The notes beneath the pieces are model-generated. The model saw only the letters and a program-made list of their open reading frames with translations, had not been told where the DNA came from and did not search any database. From Achromobacter sp. UMC46 (GTDB taxonomy: Bacteria; Pseudomonadota; Gammaproteobacteria; Burkholderiales; Burkholderiaceae_B), in contig NZ_LZZS01000003.1 in the NCBI RefSeq assembly GCF_014170335.1, positions 124,001-188,000 on the forward strand: a DNA stretch of 64,000 bases, in the 5' to 3' direction. Of the stretch, positions 27,037-35,131 are shown piece by piece. Position numbers and translations under genes: made by a program. Positions within the stretch are counted from its first letter, which is position 1; each line of letters starts with the position of its first letter.

Positions 27037-30000
27037 GCTTGGGATTCGCACCAGGTGTTGAACATGCCGCGCACCGCGGCTTCGAATTTGCGGGCGAATG
27101 CGGGTTCGTCCATCAAGGGGCTTGCCTGCATGTCGCTGCGCAGGTTGGCGCGGATGCGGGTCAGGGCGGGCAGGTCGCTCGCCAGGGCGACGACCTTCTG
27201 GATATATTCTTCTTCGTTCTGCGCAATCCATTCCGGGTGGCCGATACCGTGCAGCACGGAACTGCCGATGCGTCCCACGCTGGGCCGGTCGGCAAGCGTC
27301 ACATACGGCACGCCCATGTACAGCGTCTCGACGAGGGTCACGCCCGAGTTGTGCGGAAAGCAGTCCAGGCCGATGTCCATGCTGCGCAGCACATCCCACG
27401 GGGGGCTGTGGCAACCGATCATGAGGCGGCCGCGCTCAATGCCTTGCGCTTGAAAGCGGGCGATCAGTTGTTCGCGCATGGGACCGTCGCGGTAGCTGTT
27501 GCTGTCTACCATCAGGCGGCCTTCGGGCAGGCGGCGCAATATTTCGGACCAGACGCTGACGGTGCGGTCGTTCATCCGGATGGCGCGGGTCAGCGTCCCC
27601 AGCGTGACGTAGCCGTTGGCTAGCGCGGGTAGCGCACCGTAGTCGCCCATCGCCAGGTTCGGGCGGTAGATGAAGTTGCTGTCTTCCAGGCGCCAGGGCT
27701 TTTCTGAAAACAGGTGTTCGCTGCCTTCCGGCACCATGACAGCATCCGACATGATGTAGTCGATCGCCGATAAGCCGGTGCTGTAGCCAAACCCCAGCCA
27801 CGTCAACGAGACGGGGGCGGGTTTGCGAGCGAAGGCGCCCAGGCGGTTTCCAGCGGTGTGGCCGGCAACGTCGATCAAGATGTCGATGCCATCCGCGCGT
27901 ATGCGTTCGGCCAATTGGGCATCTGTCAGCGTGGAGGTGGGAACCCAGTAGTCGAAATAGGTTTTGAGGCGCTGGGTGGTCTGGTCTTCGGTCGTCAGTT
28001 CGGCGTAGGCCGTCAGCGTGAAATTGGACCGGTCATGGTGTTGAAACAGCGGCTCGATGAAATAGTTTCCCGAGTGTTGACGGAAGTCGGGAGATACGTA
28101 GCCCACCTTGAGTTTTCTGGGCAATTGGCGCGAATTCTTGTGCGGCCTCCAACTGGGGCGATGCTTGGCGAACAAGTCGGTATCGCAGTCGCGGTATGCC
28201 TGGAAGATTGCTTCGGCGCTGCGCTCGTCCGAATAGTTCAACGCGAACAGTAGGTTGTTGCGCGGCGTGGGCTCGGTGGGGAACACGGCAACCGCCTCGC
28301 GTGCAGCAAGCTCCGCCTTCGTGACATCACCGGCATCGATATAGGTCTTGCACAGGTTGATGCGGGCCTTGCGATGGGCAGGGTCCAGGGCGATGGCGAG
28401 CAGGTTGCTGGCCTCGGCCTCTTTGTAGCGCCGTTCGGTCGTCAGGGCGTCGGCCAGCGCGGAATGCGTTTCGGCGCTAAGCGGTGCCAGTTCGACTGCG
28501 CGGCGGCTGGCGCCGATGGCTTCGGACGTGCGCCCCAATTGCGTCATGATCGCAGCCAGCAGCACGTAGCTTTGCGGGTCGGCCGGCCCCAGTTCCAAGG
28601 TCGTCAGCGCAGGCAGCACGGCCTCTTGCACGCGTGCGGTGCTGAAAAGAGCAATGGCCAGCGCTTCCCATGCGTCCCAGAATTTGGGGGCGCTCTTTGT
28701 CAGGCGTCGCGCGATTTGTTCTGCTTCCAGGAAGGCCTTCTTCGTCATCAACTCGTGCAGGCGAATGGCCTGGGCGGCGATGGCCTGTCCCGGATTGGGC
28801 TGGTGTCCGCTTGCGGCAAGAATGCGCGCGTTCAGGCTCAGGCATGCCAGTGCGCTGATGTACAGGCCTAGCAGCGGCATATTGCCGTGCGCAGCGATCA
28901 TCGAGTCGCGCAGCATCGTTGCCCACGCGCGCGTATTGCCTTGAACGAGCGCATAACGCTTGAGCAGCGACAGCGTTTCCGCTACATCCGAAGGGTCCGA
29001 GGGCGTTCCCCCCGTGTCCGGCACATTGGGTAAGCGGCCAGCGGCAAGATTGCGGATGATGGCGGACTGCGCATCCGACGGTATCAGTTTGACGGGTTCA
29101 TGCCAGAGGTTGAAGCGCGGCAGGGCAGGCGCCGCGTCAGCGGCAATCAGAAAGGGTAGCGGCCGCAAAGCGGGATCGCCTTCGCGTTCGTAAGGGCCGG
29201 CGTCCAGGGTGTAGTGCAGCAGATCGTTTTCCATCAGCGTCTGCAAGACGCGGTCCAACACCTTGCGTCCTGCGGCGTCGTCGATCTGATTCTTGTTCAG
29301 CAGGACGGCGAGCAGCGTCGGGTAGGGCAACGTCGCCGGCCACGCGTGGTTGAGCATGTCCGTGACTGCAACCACGTCCGCATCCTGGGTGACCAGGGCT
29401 CGGCCAAGGTGGTTCACATACGTGGCGCCGCTCTCTTGTCCATTGGCGGCCAGGCGGATCAGCCCGCAGGCAAAGCGCAGCTCCCGCATGCGGTTCAGGT
29501 CAGGCTTGCCCGCCACGCTGGTTGCGCGCGCTTGCGCTACCCATAGGCTCTGACGGAAGGCGCGGCCCGTGGCGAAGTCCAGGTATTGCTGGCGCACGGT
29601 AGCGGGCTGGCCCATGGCCAGCAGGCTGTGATTCAGCGATACGCCTTGGCCGAAATTCAAGGCGATTTCGCTGAGCGGCTGGGTGTCGCCCACGTAGGCC
29701 AGCCCGGCCTCGGAGGCGCGTCCGGCCAGTTCGACGAAGTAACTCGGATTGCAGGCCAGCAACTGGAGCCCGCCCTCGTCATCCCCTTGCGCGGCGTTCA
29801 GGTCGCGCTCGAACTGCGCCACGATGCCGGGTAATGCCGCTTGTTGAGGGTTCGTCGCCGCCAAGCCTTCCTTGAACAGGGTCAGGGCGGCCAATGCGCT
29901 TTGGCGCAATTCGGCGTTGGTCTGCGCGGCGTGGCCATGCAGCATGATGGCGTCGCGCACCACATCCAGCGCCTTGGCGCCCGGGTAGACGTGGCTGTCC

Positions 30001-30440
30001 AGGTAAAGAATGCCCTGGGGCGTCAACAGGGCGGCGCAGGCTTGCAGCAGGGCCTGCGCGGCGTCGGCGGTCAGGTAACTGTAGACGCCAGTGGCGATGA
30101 TGTAGTCGAACAGACCCAACTGTGAGCCTACGTCGGTCGCTTGACCTACATAGAGCGCCAGGTTGGATGCACCGAGGCGGCGTGCCGCCTCGGTGCCCTG
30201 GCTGACCAAGGTTTCCGAAGGATCAAGCCCGATCGCCTGCGCGTCGGGGTACGCTAGCGCGAACGGCAGCAGTGCCTCGCCCATACCGCAGCCAATGGCC
30301 AGCACCCGTGCGCGTTCTAGCGGCGGGGTTTCGACCCCGTATAAGTGCGCTGTGGCGTGCAATCTGGCAGGAGAATGGCTGGGCGACAGCCGGCCCGGAT
30401 CTGCAATGGCTTGTCGTTGGGTGAAGGCCGGATAGGACAT
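27033..30440 (-). CDS. Fusion: methyltransferase + regulatory domain + TPR repeats + GT41 glycosyltransferase (putative flagellin glycosyltransferase)
   Basis: A 1135-residue cytoplasmic protein with three parts. Residues about 40-200 are a class I SAM methyltransferase fold (ARVLAIGCGMGEALLPFA near 46), followed near 230-310 by a methyltransferase regulatory domain. Residues about 560-740 are TPR helices (SYVLLAAIMTQLGRTSEA and similar). Residues about 775-1135 are a SPINDLY/O-GlcNAc-transferase-like GT41 domain: VGYVSPDFRQHSGNYF, DILIDVAGHTAGNRLGAF, PAPVSLTWLGFGYS and FPHNSGVTLVETLYMGVPYV. The usual GT41 NGHTT/NGGTT signature is NSGVT here. It is the first gene of the operon and lies beside fliC, so it is the obvious candidate for adding the operon's sugar to flagellin Ser/Thr. 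Start ATG at 30440; ribosome site weak. Confidence 0.88.
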   Translation of the reverse strand: MSYPAFTQRQAIADPGRLSPSHSPARLHATAHLYGVETPPLERARVLAIGCGMGEALLPFALAYPDAQAIGLDPSETLVSQGTEAARRLGASNLALYVGQATDVGSQLGLFDYIIATGVYSYLTADAAQALLQACAALLTPQGILYLDSHVYPGAKALDVVRDAIMLHGHAAQTNAELRQSALAALTLFKEGLAATNPQQAALPGIVAQFERDLNAAQGDDEGGLQLLACNPSYFVELAGRASEAGLAYVGDTQPLSEIALNFGQGVSLNHSLLAMGQPATVRQQYLDFATGRAFRQSLWVAQARATSVAGKPDLNRMRELRFACGLIRLAANGQESGATYVNHLGRALVTQDADVVAVTDMLNHAWPATLPYPTLLAVLLNKNQIDDAAGRKVLDRVLQTLMENDLLHYTLDAGPYEREGDPALRPLPFLIAADAAPALPRFNLWHEPVKLIPSDAQSAIIRNLAAGRLPNVPDTGGTPSDPSDVAETLSLLKRYALVQGNTRAWATMLRDSMIAAHGNMPLLGLYISALACLSLNARILAASGHQPNPGQAIAAQAIRLHELMTKKAFLEAEQIARRLTKSAPKFWDAWEALAIALFSTARVQEAVLPALTTLELGPADPQSYVLLAAIMTQLGRTSEAIGASRRAVELAPLSAETHSALADALTTERRYKEAEASNLLAIALDPAHRKARINLCKTYIDAGDVTKAELAAREAVAVFPTEPTPRNNLLFALNYSDERSAEAIFQAYRDCDTDLFAKHRPSWRPHKNSRQLPRKLKVGYVSPDFRQHSGNYFIEPLFQHHDRSNFTLTAYAELTTEDQTTQRLKTYFDYWVPTSTLTDAQLAERIRADGIDILIDVAGHTAGNRLGAFARKPAPVSLTWLGFGYSTGLSAIDYIMSDAVMVPEGSEHLFSEKPWRLEDSNFIYRPNLAMGDYGALPALANGYVTLGTLTRAIRMNDRTVSVWSEILRRLPEGRLMVDSNSYRDGPMREQLIARFQAQGIERGRLMIGCHSPPWDVLRSMDIGLDCFPHNSGVTLVETLYMGVPYVTLADRPSVGRIGSSVLHGIGHPEWIAQNEEEYIQKVVALASDLPALTRIRANLRSDMQASPLMDEPAFARKFEAAVRGMFNTWCESQA

Positions 30441-30581
30441 GTGGCGTTAGGGCTGGTCGAAGCTAGGGAGTCTGATCCGGGAATTCTACGAATGGCGGCC
30501 GGGACTCATTCGGCGAATCAGCGTTGGAATATCCCGCCACTTTGGACAAAGCTCGCCAGCCACAGACGCCAGGTCTGGACG

Positions 30582-30609
30582 AAAAAAAACCCGCCGTGAG
30601 GCGGGTTTT
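30582..30609 (-). terminator. Intrinsic terminator after fliC
   Basis: On the minus strand, AAAACCCGCC, a short loop, then GGCGGGTTTTTTTT. It lies about 95 bases past the fliC stop and before the glycan operon start, so the operon must have its own promoter unless read-through occurs. Confidence 0.88.
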
Positions 30610-30701
30610 CGAGGTGGCCAGGCCTGGCGCGAAGGGCCAGTCCTGGCTGCCAGCCAGAGGAAGCCGAAGTTTCCTCTGCCGACCGTTGCCGAAGCTGAGA
30701 A

Positions 30702-32384
30702 TTAACGCAGCAGGGACAGAACGGTTTGCGGCACTTGGTTGGCTTGCGCCAGAACCGAGGTACCAGCTTGTTGCAGGATCTGAGCCTTGGACATGTTCGA
30801 CACTTCCGTGGCGTAGTCGGCGTCTTGAATACGCGAACGAGCGTTGGAGAGGTTGTTGACCACGTTGTTCAGGTTGGCGATCGTCGATTCCAGGCGGTTT
30901 TGCACAGCGCCCAGTTCGCCGGTCAGCTTGTCCAGCTTCGTGAAGGCGGAGTCCAGCGTCTTCAGCGGATCGGTGGTCAGCGTGCCCTTGCTCGTGTTTT
31001 CCGTGGTCAGCTTACCCGAGCTGTTGACCTTGGCTTCAGCGCCGATCTTGGCGGTGTAGTCACCCGTGCCCGTGCCGCTCTTGACCGTAGCCTTGCCCGT
31101 GTTCGGGTCAACGGTGTAGGTCGTGTCGTACGTCTTGGTCGTGGTGAACGTGCCCTTGTCATCAACGTACGTGTCGGTCGACGCGCCGCTGGTGAAGGTG
31201 ACGTTGGCGCTGGTGATGCCTTGACCCAGCTTGACGACCACGCCGCCGGCGGTAGCGTTGGCCTTGACGTTGGCCAGCAGCGCATCGGTAGCGATGGTGT
31301 TGGTGAACGACAGAGCGTTGGCGGTGCCGGTGCTGGAGTACGTCTTGCCACCGATCGAAACCGACGACGAACCAGCGGCGCCGGTGTTGGCGGCGGCGGT
31401 CAGCACGGTGTTCAGCGTAGCGGCGGTAGCCGATGCGTTGTTGGTGGTCAGGTTGCCAGCGGCATCCAGGAAGGCGTCTTGGCCGCCGATGGTGACCTTG
31501 CCCGTAGCGTCGACTTGGAAGTCAGTCTGGCCGCCGTTGTTGTGGGTGTAGGTCGCGGTCGTCGTGCCGGTAGCCGGACGCAGCGAGTTGGCCAGGGTGG
31601 TGATGGCGCCAGCGCTCGAAGCCGACTTGTCGGTGAACGTGAAGTTCTTGTTGGCCGCGTCGTACGTGTAGACGGTAGCGGCGGTGCCGGAGCCAACGGT
31701 AACGGTGTTGCCGTTTTCCACCTTGGCGAACGTTTGGTCAGCCGTTGCAGCGGCGTGCGTCGTGGTGACGGTCCAGTCGTTGCCGGCGGCGGTGCCGCCA
31801 GCGGCTTGCAGGTCGGACACGGTAGCCGAACGGTTCTGGGTCACGCCCGAGCCGTTGACGTTGAAGCCGTCCAGACCCAGCGTCTTGACGCTGATTTCCG
31901 ACAGGTTCAGGGTGATGGTTTCGCCGTCGTTGGCGCCGACTTGCAGCGTCAGGGGCTTGGCGTTGGCCGACAGGACCTTCACGCCGTTGAAGTCGGTTTG
32001 TTGCGAGATGCGGTCGATGTCCGACAGACGTTGGTTGATTTCGTCTTGCATCGAGTTCAGCTGCTCTTGCGAGTAGCTGCCGTTACCGGCTTGCACCGAC
32101 AGTTCGCGAACGCGCTGCAGGTGGGTGTTGATTTCGGAGGCGGCGCCTTCCGTCGTCTGAGCCAGCGAGATGCCGTCGTTGGCGTTACGAGCGGCTTGGG
32201 TCAGGCCCTTGACGTTCGCGGTGAAGCGGTTGGCAATGGCCATACCGGCGGCGTCGTCCTTGGCGCTGTTGATGCGCAGGCCCGACGACAGGCGTTCGAT
32301 GGCGGTACCCAGGGACGATTGCGACTTGTTCAGGTTGTTCTGAGCAACGAGCGACAAGTAGTTGGTGTTAATGACTGCAGCCAT
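30702..32384 (-). CDS. fliC: Flagellin
   Basis: Main filament protein, exported through the flagellar type III system. It has 560 residues. Conserved ends form D0/D1: the N-terminus AAVINTNYLSLVAQNNLNKS through LSSGLRINSAKDDAAG, and the C-terminus NARSRIQDADYATEVSNMSK to VPQTVLSLLR. Residues about 185-465 are a variable surface region very rich in Thr, Ser, Ala and Gly, suited to O-glycosylation. Start chosen: ATG at 32384 with a GGGAG site seven bases before it; the frame runs 11 codons upstream without a site. A strong sigma-28 promoter lies upstream. The neighbours are glycosylation genes on both sides. Confidence 0.97.
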   Translation of the reverse strand: MAAVINTNYLSLVAQNNLNKSQSSLGTAIERLSSGLRINSAKDDAAGMAIANRFTANVKGLTQAARNANDGISLAQTTEGAASEINTHLQRVRELSVQAGNGSYSQEQLNSMQDEINQRLSDIDRISQQTDFNGVKVLSANAKPLTLQVGANDGETITLNLSEISVKTLGLDGFNVNGSGVTQNRSATVSDLQAAGGTAAGNDWTVTTTHAAATADQTFAKVENGNTVTVGSGTAATVYTYDAANKNFTFTDKSASSAGAITTLANSLRPATGTTTATYTHNNGGQTDFQVDATGKVTIGGQDAFLDAAGNLTTNNASATAATLNTVLTAAANTGAAGSSSVSIGGKTYSSTGTANALSFTNTIATDALLANVKANATAGGVVVKLGQGITSANVTFTSGASTDTYVDDKGTFTTTKTYDTTYTVDPNTGKATVKSGTGTGDYTAKIGAEAKVNSSGKLTTENTSKGTLTTDPLKTLDSAFTKLDKLTGELGAVQNRLESTIANLNNVVNNLSNARSRIQDADYATEVSNMSKAQILQQAGTSVLAQANQVPQTVLSLLR

Positions 32385-32493
32385 GTTTAGGCTCCCAAGA
32401 GAGAAAGGCTTCTTCAAACCGGGCAGCGGGGCCGCCCATCGTGTTAACGGGAGAATTCGCTTTCTTGCGTCTTCGAATTGCTCCGTTGCCAGG

Positions 32494-32520
32494 ATTACGG
32501 CAGTCGCAAATCAATCTTTA
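32494..32520 (-). promoter_or_regulatory. Sigma-28 (FliA) promoter of fliC
   Basis: On the minus strand TAAAGATT, 11 bases, GCCGTAAT, against the enterobacterial consensus TAAAGTTT-N11-GCCGATAA. The start point would be near 32487, giving a leader of about 100 bases. The same arrangement occurs at flgM. Confidence 0.85.
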
Positions 32521-32567
32521 GGCTTTTTTTTCGGCAATCGTAAATATGTTGAGGTTTTTGGTGCTTT

Positions 32568-32599
32568 CCGGAGCTGGCGAGGCCTCGCGCCAGCTCCGG
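32568..32599. repeat. Perfect 12-bp stem inverted repeat between fliC promoter and upstream methyltransferase gene
   Basis: CCGGAGCTGGCG pairs exactly with CGCCAGCTCCGG around an eight-base loop. It lies just past the stop of the 32612-34219 gene. There is no T-run following on the minus strand, so it may be a weak terminator or RNA 3'-end stabiliser that insulates fliC. Confidence 0.6.
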
Positions 32600-32611
32600 C
32601 GGCCAAATGTA

Positions 32612-34219
32612 TCAGTTCAGCAGCAGCCCGGCGCGGCGCAATTCAGCCAGCAGGGCGTTCAAAAATTCCTGCGCGACCGGCTCCAGATTGCGGGCGCCCT
32701 TATAGGTTTGTCCGTTGGGATGGGCAAGACGGCCCGAGGTCAGCGCGTCCCGCACTTGTGTACGCAGGTCGGTCAGGGAGTGCGTGCCATCCATTTGAAG
32801 GGCGATGAATTGGCTTAACGCATCGGCCGGAGGGTTCACGGGCTGATGCCAAAAGTTGTACATGCCCACCTGGCTCGGCTGGCGGATGACTTCACGAAGC
32901 AATGGGAGGGCGCCCGGGATCAAGGCGGGTTTGCTGTCCGCTGCCATATAGGCCGACGGCTCCATGCGGAAATGAACTGCACTGGATTGCACCAGCGTGA
33001 TCAAGTTCATATAGACGGCGTTGCACAAATCTTCTCGCGCTGCGTCCCGGTTGTGGTGCTGTGCAATGTCCAGAATGGCGCCAAAGGGCAGGGCGCGCGG
33101 CCAGGCTTGGTTCAGCGCGTCGATCATCCCGACCATGGCCGGGTCCTTGCTGCTCAGGGTCGCGCCATTGGGTGTCATGTAGTGGCGATGTTCCGCCGAT
33201 GCGCCCGTCGTCGCCGCTGCGGCAGCGTCAAGCTTCGTAGAAAAGTGCATCTCTTTGAAGGCGCTGCCTTCCGGCTGGGCCAGCATCTGGTCCGCGCGAT
33301 CCGCATGCACCAGCAGGCTCTTGCGAAACGAGCGTCCCACAGCGAAATCCAGATATTGCTCGCGCATTTCGCGGTTGCCATTGGCTGACAGGCCATTCAG
33401 GCCCAGCGCGACTTTGGCGCCGTAAGTTGACGCGAAGGTCAAATGTGGCTCGGCGTCCGTGACGTAGGCCAGGCCGGCCTGTTGCGCGGCGGCCGCAAAT
33501 TCCAGGAAGTAGCAAGGCGTGTTGATCGCTTCCAGGTATTCGTGCAAGACGTAATGGTCGGACTGGCCACGCAGCTTGCCCGCAACATTTTGCAGCGCAG
33601 CGTGCAGCGGGTTGTTGTGCCACAGGCCATTTTCGATGAGATCCAGCATTTCCTTGGCGCTGGCAAGTTTTTCCTGTGCCGTCTGCGCGCCAAAACTGTT
33701 CAGGATCATCGCGTCGCGAACCACGTCGGCGGCTTTCCATCCCGGGTAGGTGTTGTAACTGATATAGGCAATCCCTTCCGGGGCCAGATTTTCCCGGCAG
33801 ATGCGGAAGATCGCGTCGCGCACTTCGGGGGGTACCCAGCTGAAAACGCCGTGGCAAATGATGTAGTCGAACATCCCGAACTCGGGCGTGATGTCGGTCA
33901 GGCTCATCGCGCGCAAGTCGAGATTGCGCGCGCCGACTTTCTCGGCGATCCGCTGGCCTGCCTCGATCTGTTGAGGCGCCAGATCAATGCCCACCACCTG
34001 AGCGCCCGGGTAGGCCATCGCAAAGGGCAACAGGTTTCCGCCGGCGGCGCCACCGAGTTCCAGCACGCGGGCGTTGTCGAGTGCTGGCGTGGCCAACCCG
34101 TAGAGACTGGCCACTGCTCGCAAGTTGCCTGGCGACGTGTAGGCGAACGCGTTCGAAATGTACGGGGTTTCGTCGTAGGCGTCAGAAATTGCCTGCGTCA
34201 AATGATCGGCTGCGGTCAT
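32612..34219 (-). CDS. SAM methyltransferase with methyltransferase regulatory domain
   Basis: A 535-residue protein. The N-terminal SAM-binding fold has ARVLELGGAAGGNLLPFAMA near residue 48 and FDYIICHGVFSWVPP near 113; a regulatory domain lies near 215-300 (CYFLEFAAAAQQAGLAYVTD), followed by an all-helical C-terminal part with NFWHQPVNPPADALS near 445. It is a relative of the N-terminal half of the GT41 fusion protein at 27033-30440: both share LYG.(A/E)TP.L..ARVL and FGMFDYII/LGLFDYII. Start chosen: ATG at 34219. Lying between fliA and fliC, it probably methylates flagellin lysines or the flagellin glycan; this is inference. Confidence 0.82.
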   Translation of the reverse strand: MTAADHLTQAISDAYDETPYISNAFAYTSPGNLRAVASLYGLATPALDNARVLELGGAAGGNLLPFAMAYPGAQVVGIDLAPQQIEAGQRIAEKVGARNLDLRAMSLTDITPEFGMFDYIICHGVFSWVPPEVRDAIFRICRENLAPEGIAYISYNTYPGWKAADVVRDAMILNSFGAQTAQEKLASAKEMLDLIENGLWHNNPLHAALQNVAGKLRGQSDHYVLHEYLEAINTPCYFLEFAAAAQQAGLAYVTDAEPHLTFASTYGAKVALGLNGLSANGNREMREQYLDFAVGRSFRKSLLVHADRADQMLAQPEGSAFKEMHFSTKLDAAAAATTGASAEHRHYMTPNGATLSSKDPAMVGMIDALNQAWPRALPFGAILDIAQHHNRDAAREDLCNAVYMNLITLVQSSAVHFRMEPSAYMAADSKPALIPGALPLLREVIRQPSQVGMYNFWHQPVNPPADALSQFIALQMDGTHSLTDLRTQVRDALTSGRLAHPNGQTYKGARNLEPVAQEFLNALLAELRRAGLLLN

Positions 34220-34253
34220 GACTGAATTCCAGGGGTAGGCGGGGTGTGCTGCA

Positions 34254-34275
34254 TGCGTGCGCGATCGCGCACGCA
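34254..34275. repeat. 22-bp perfect palindrome in the leader of the methyltransferase gene
   Basis: A fully self-complementary sequence centred on GCGATCGC, with arms extending to TGCGTGC on one side and GCACGCA on the other. It lies 35 bases upstream of the ATG at 34219 and about 100 bases past the fliA stop. With no loop it suits a DNA-binding dimer better than an RNA hairpin. Confidence 0.7.
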
Positions 34276-34375
34276 CTAAGACTCGATTTGAGAGGCTAGC
34301 AGCCCGGCATAGCGGCCGATGGGCTGAATAGCGTCGGATTTCCGGGGGATTTTGGAGCAGCCGAAGGGCTCGATC

Positions 34376-35131
34376 TCAAATAATCTGCGCGATCTGCCCC
34401 TCCTGGGGCAGCGCCTGCCAGGCCTGGTCCTTCATCTTGGCGCGAATCCGAGCCGTCGCCTGCGAGCGCAGCTGGCATACGCGGGCTTCGGTCACATTCA
34501 TGATCGCGCCGATTTCCTTCAGGTTCAGGCCCTGTTCGTAACACAGCGACAGCAGCAGTTTTTCGCGGTCGGGCAGGGTGTCGATGGCGTGGATCAGCGC
34601 TTGGCGGAAATCGCCTGCCAACAGCGAGTCGAGCGGATTCCCGCCGGCCGACCCGTGGTTCAAGGTGGCGGACCAGTCGGCTTGGCCGGAAGCCGAATCG
34701 GGCTCGGTCGTGAAATCCTCGTAATGCACGATCTGCACGCCTTGGGCGTCGTGCAGGAGCGTCTGGTATTCATTTAGCGGCATATCGAGCTGAGCGGCGA
34801 TTTCGGCTTCGCCGGGCGCGCGCATCAGCCGCTGTTCCAGCTGCTGGATGGCCTGTTCGATCTTGCGCGCCTTGGCGCGGACGCTGCGCGGCAGCCAGTC
34901 CTGGCCGCGGAGCTCGTCCAGCATCGCGCCACGGATACGGGTCGTGGCGTAGGTCTCGAATTGGGCGTCTGCCGTTTCCTGATAGCGCCTTACGGCGTCA
35001 AGCAGACCGATCATGCCGGCCTGTATCAGGTCGTCAAGCTCAACGCTGGCGGGTAGCCGGGCGAGCAATTGCAGGGCCAGCTTCCGCACTAGCGGGGCAT
35101 ATTCGACCAAGCTGTCATCTGCGTGGGGCAT
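34376..35131 (-). CDS. fliA: Flagellar sigma factor sigma-28
   Basis: RNA polymerase sigma factor for late flagellar genes, held inactive by FlgM until the hook is complete. It has 251 residues. Region 2 is seen in YAPLVRKLALQLL and DLIQAGMIGLLDAVRRY, followed by FETYATTRIRGAMLDELR; region 4 has TLPDREKLLLSLCYEQGLNLKEIG and the helix-turn-helix NVTEARVCQL. Start chosen: ATG at 35131 (MPHADDSLVEYAPLV), which matches the family N-terminus; upstream codons belong to the control region. It is divergent from flhDC. Confidence 0.97.
   Translation of the reverse strand: MPHADDSLVEYAPLVRKLALQLLARLPASVELDDLIQAGMIGLLDAVRRYQETADAQFETYATTRIRGAMLDELRGQDWLPRSVRAKARKIEQAIQQLEQRLMRAPGEAEIAAQLDMPLNEYQTLLHDAQGVQIVHYEDFTTEPDSASGQADWSATLNHGSAGGNPLDSLLAGDFRQALIHAIDTLPDREKLLLSLCYEQGLNLKEIGAIMNVTEARVCQLRSQATARIRAKMKDQAWQALPQEGQIAQII

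Noticed and set aside
19695-30440. The glycan operon as an O-antigen/lipopolysaccharide cluster
   Set aside because: There is no wzx, wzy, wzm/wzt or membrane glycosyltransferase, and the first gene is a cytoplasmic GT41 type beside fliC. This makes flagellin modification more likely, though lipopolysaccharide use cannot be fully excluded.
32526-32548. A GCCGAAAA sequence on the minus strand as the fliC sigma-28 -10 box
   Set aside because: It has no acceptable -35 box at the right spacing, while the site at 32494-32520 has both boxes with correct spacing.
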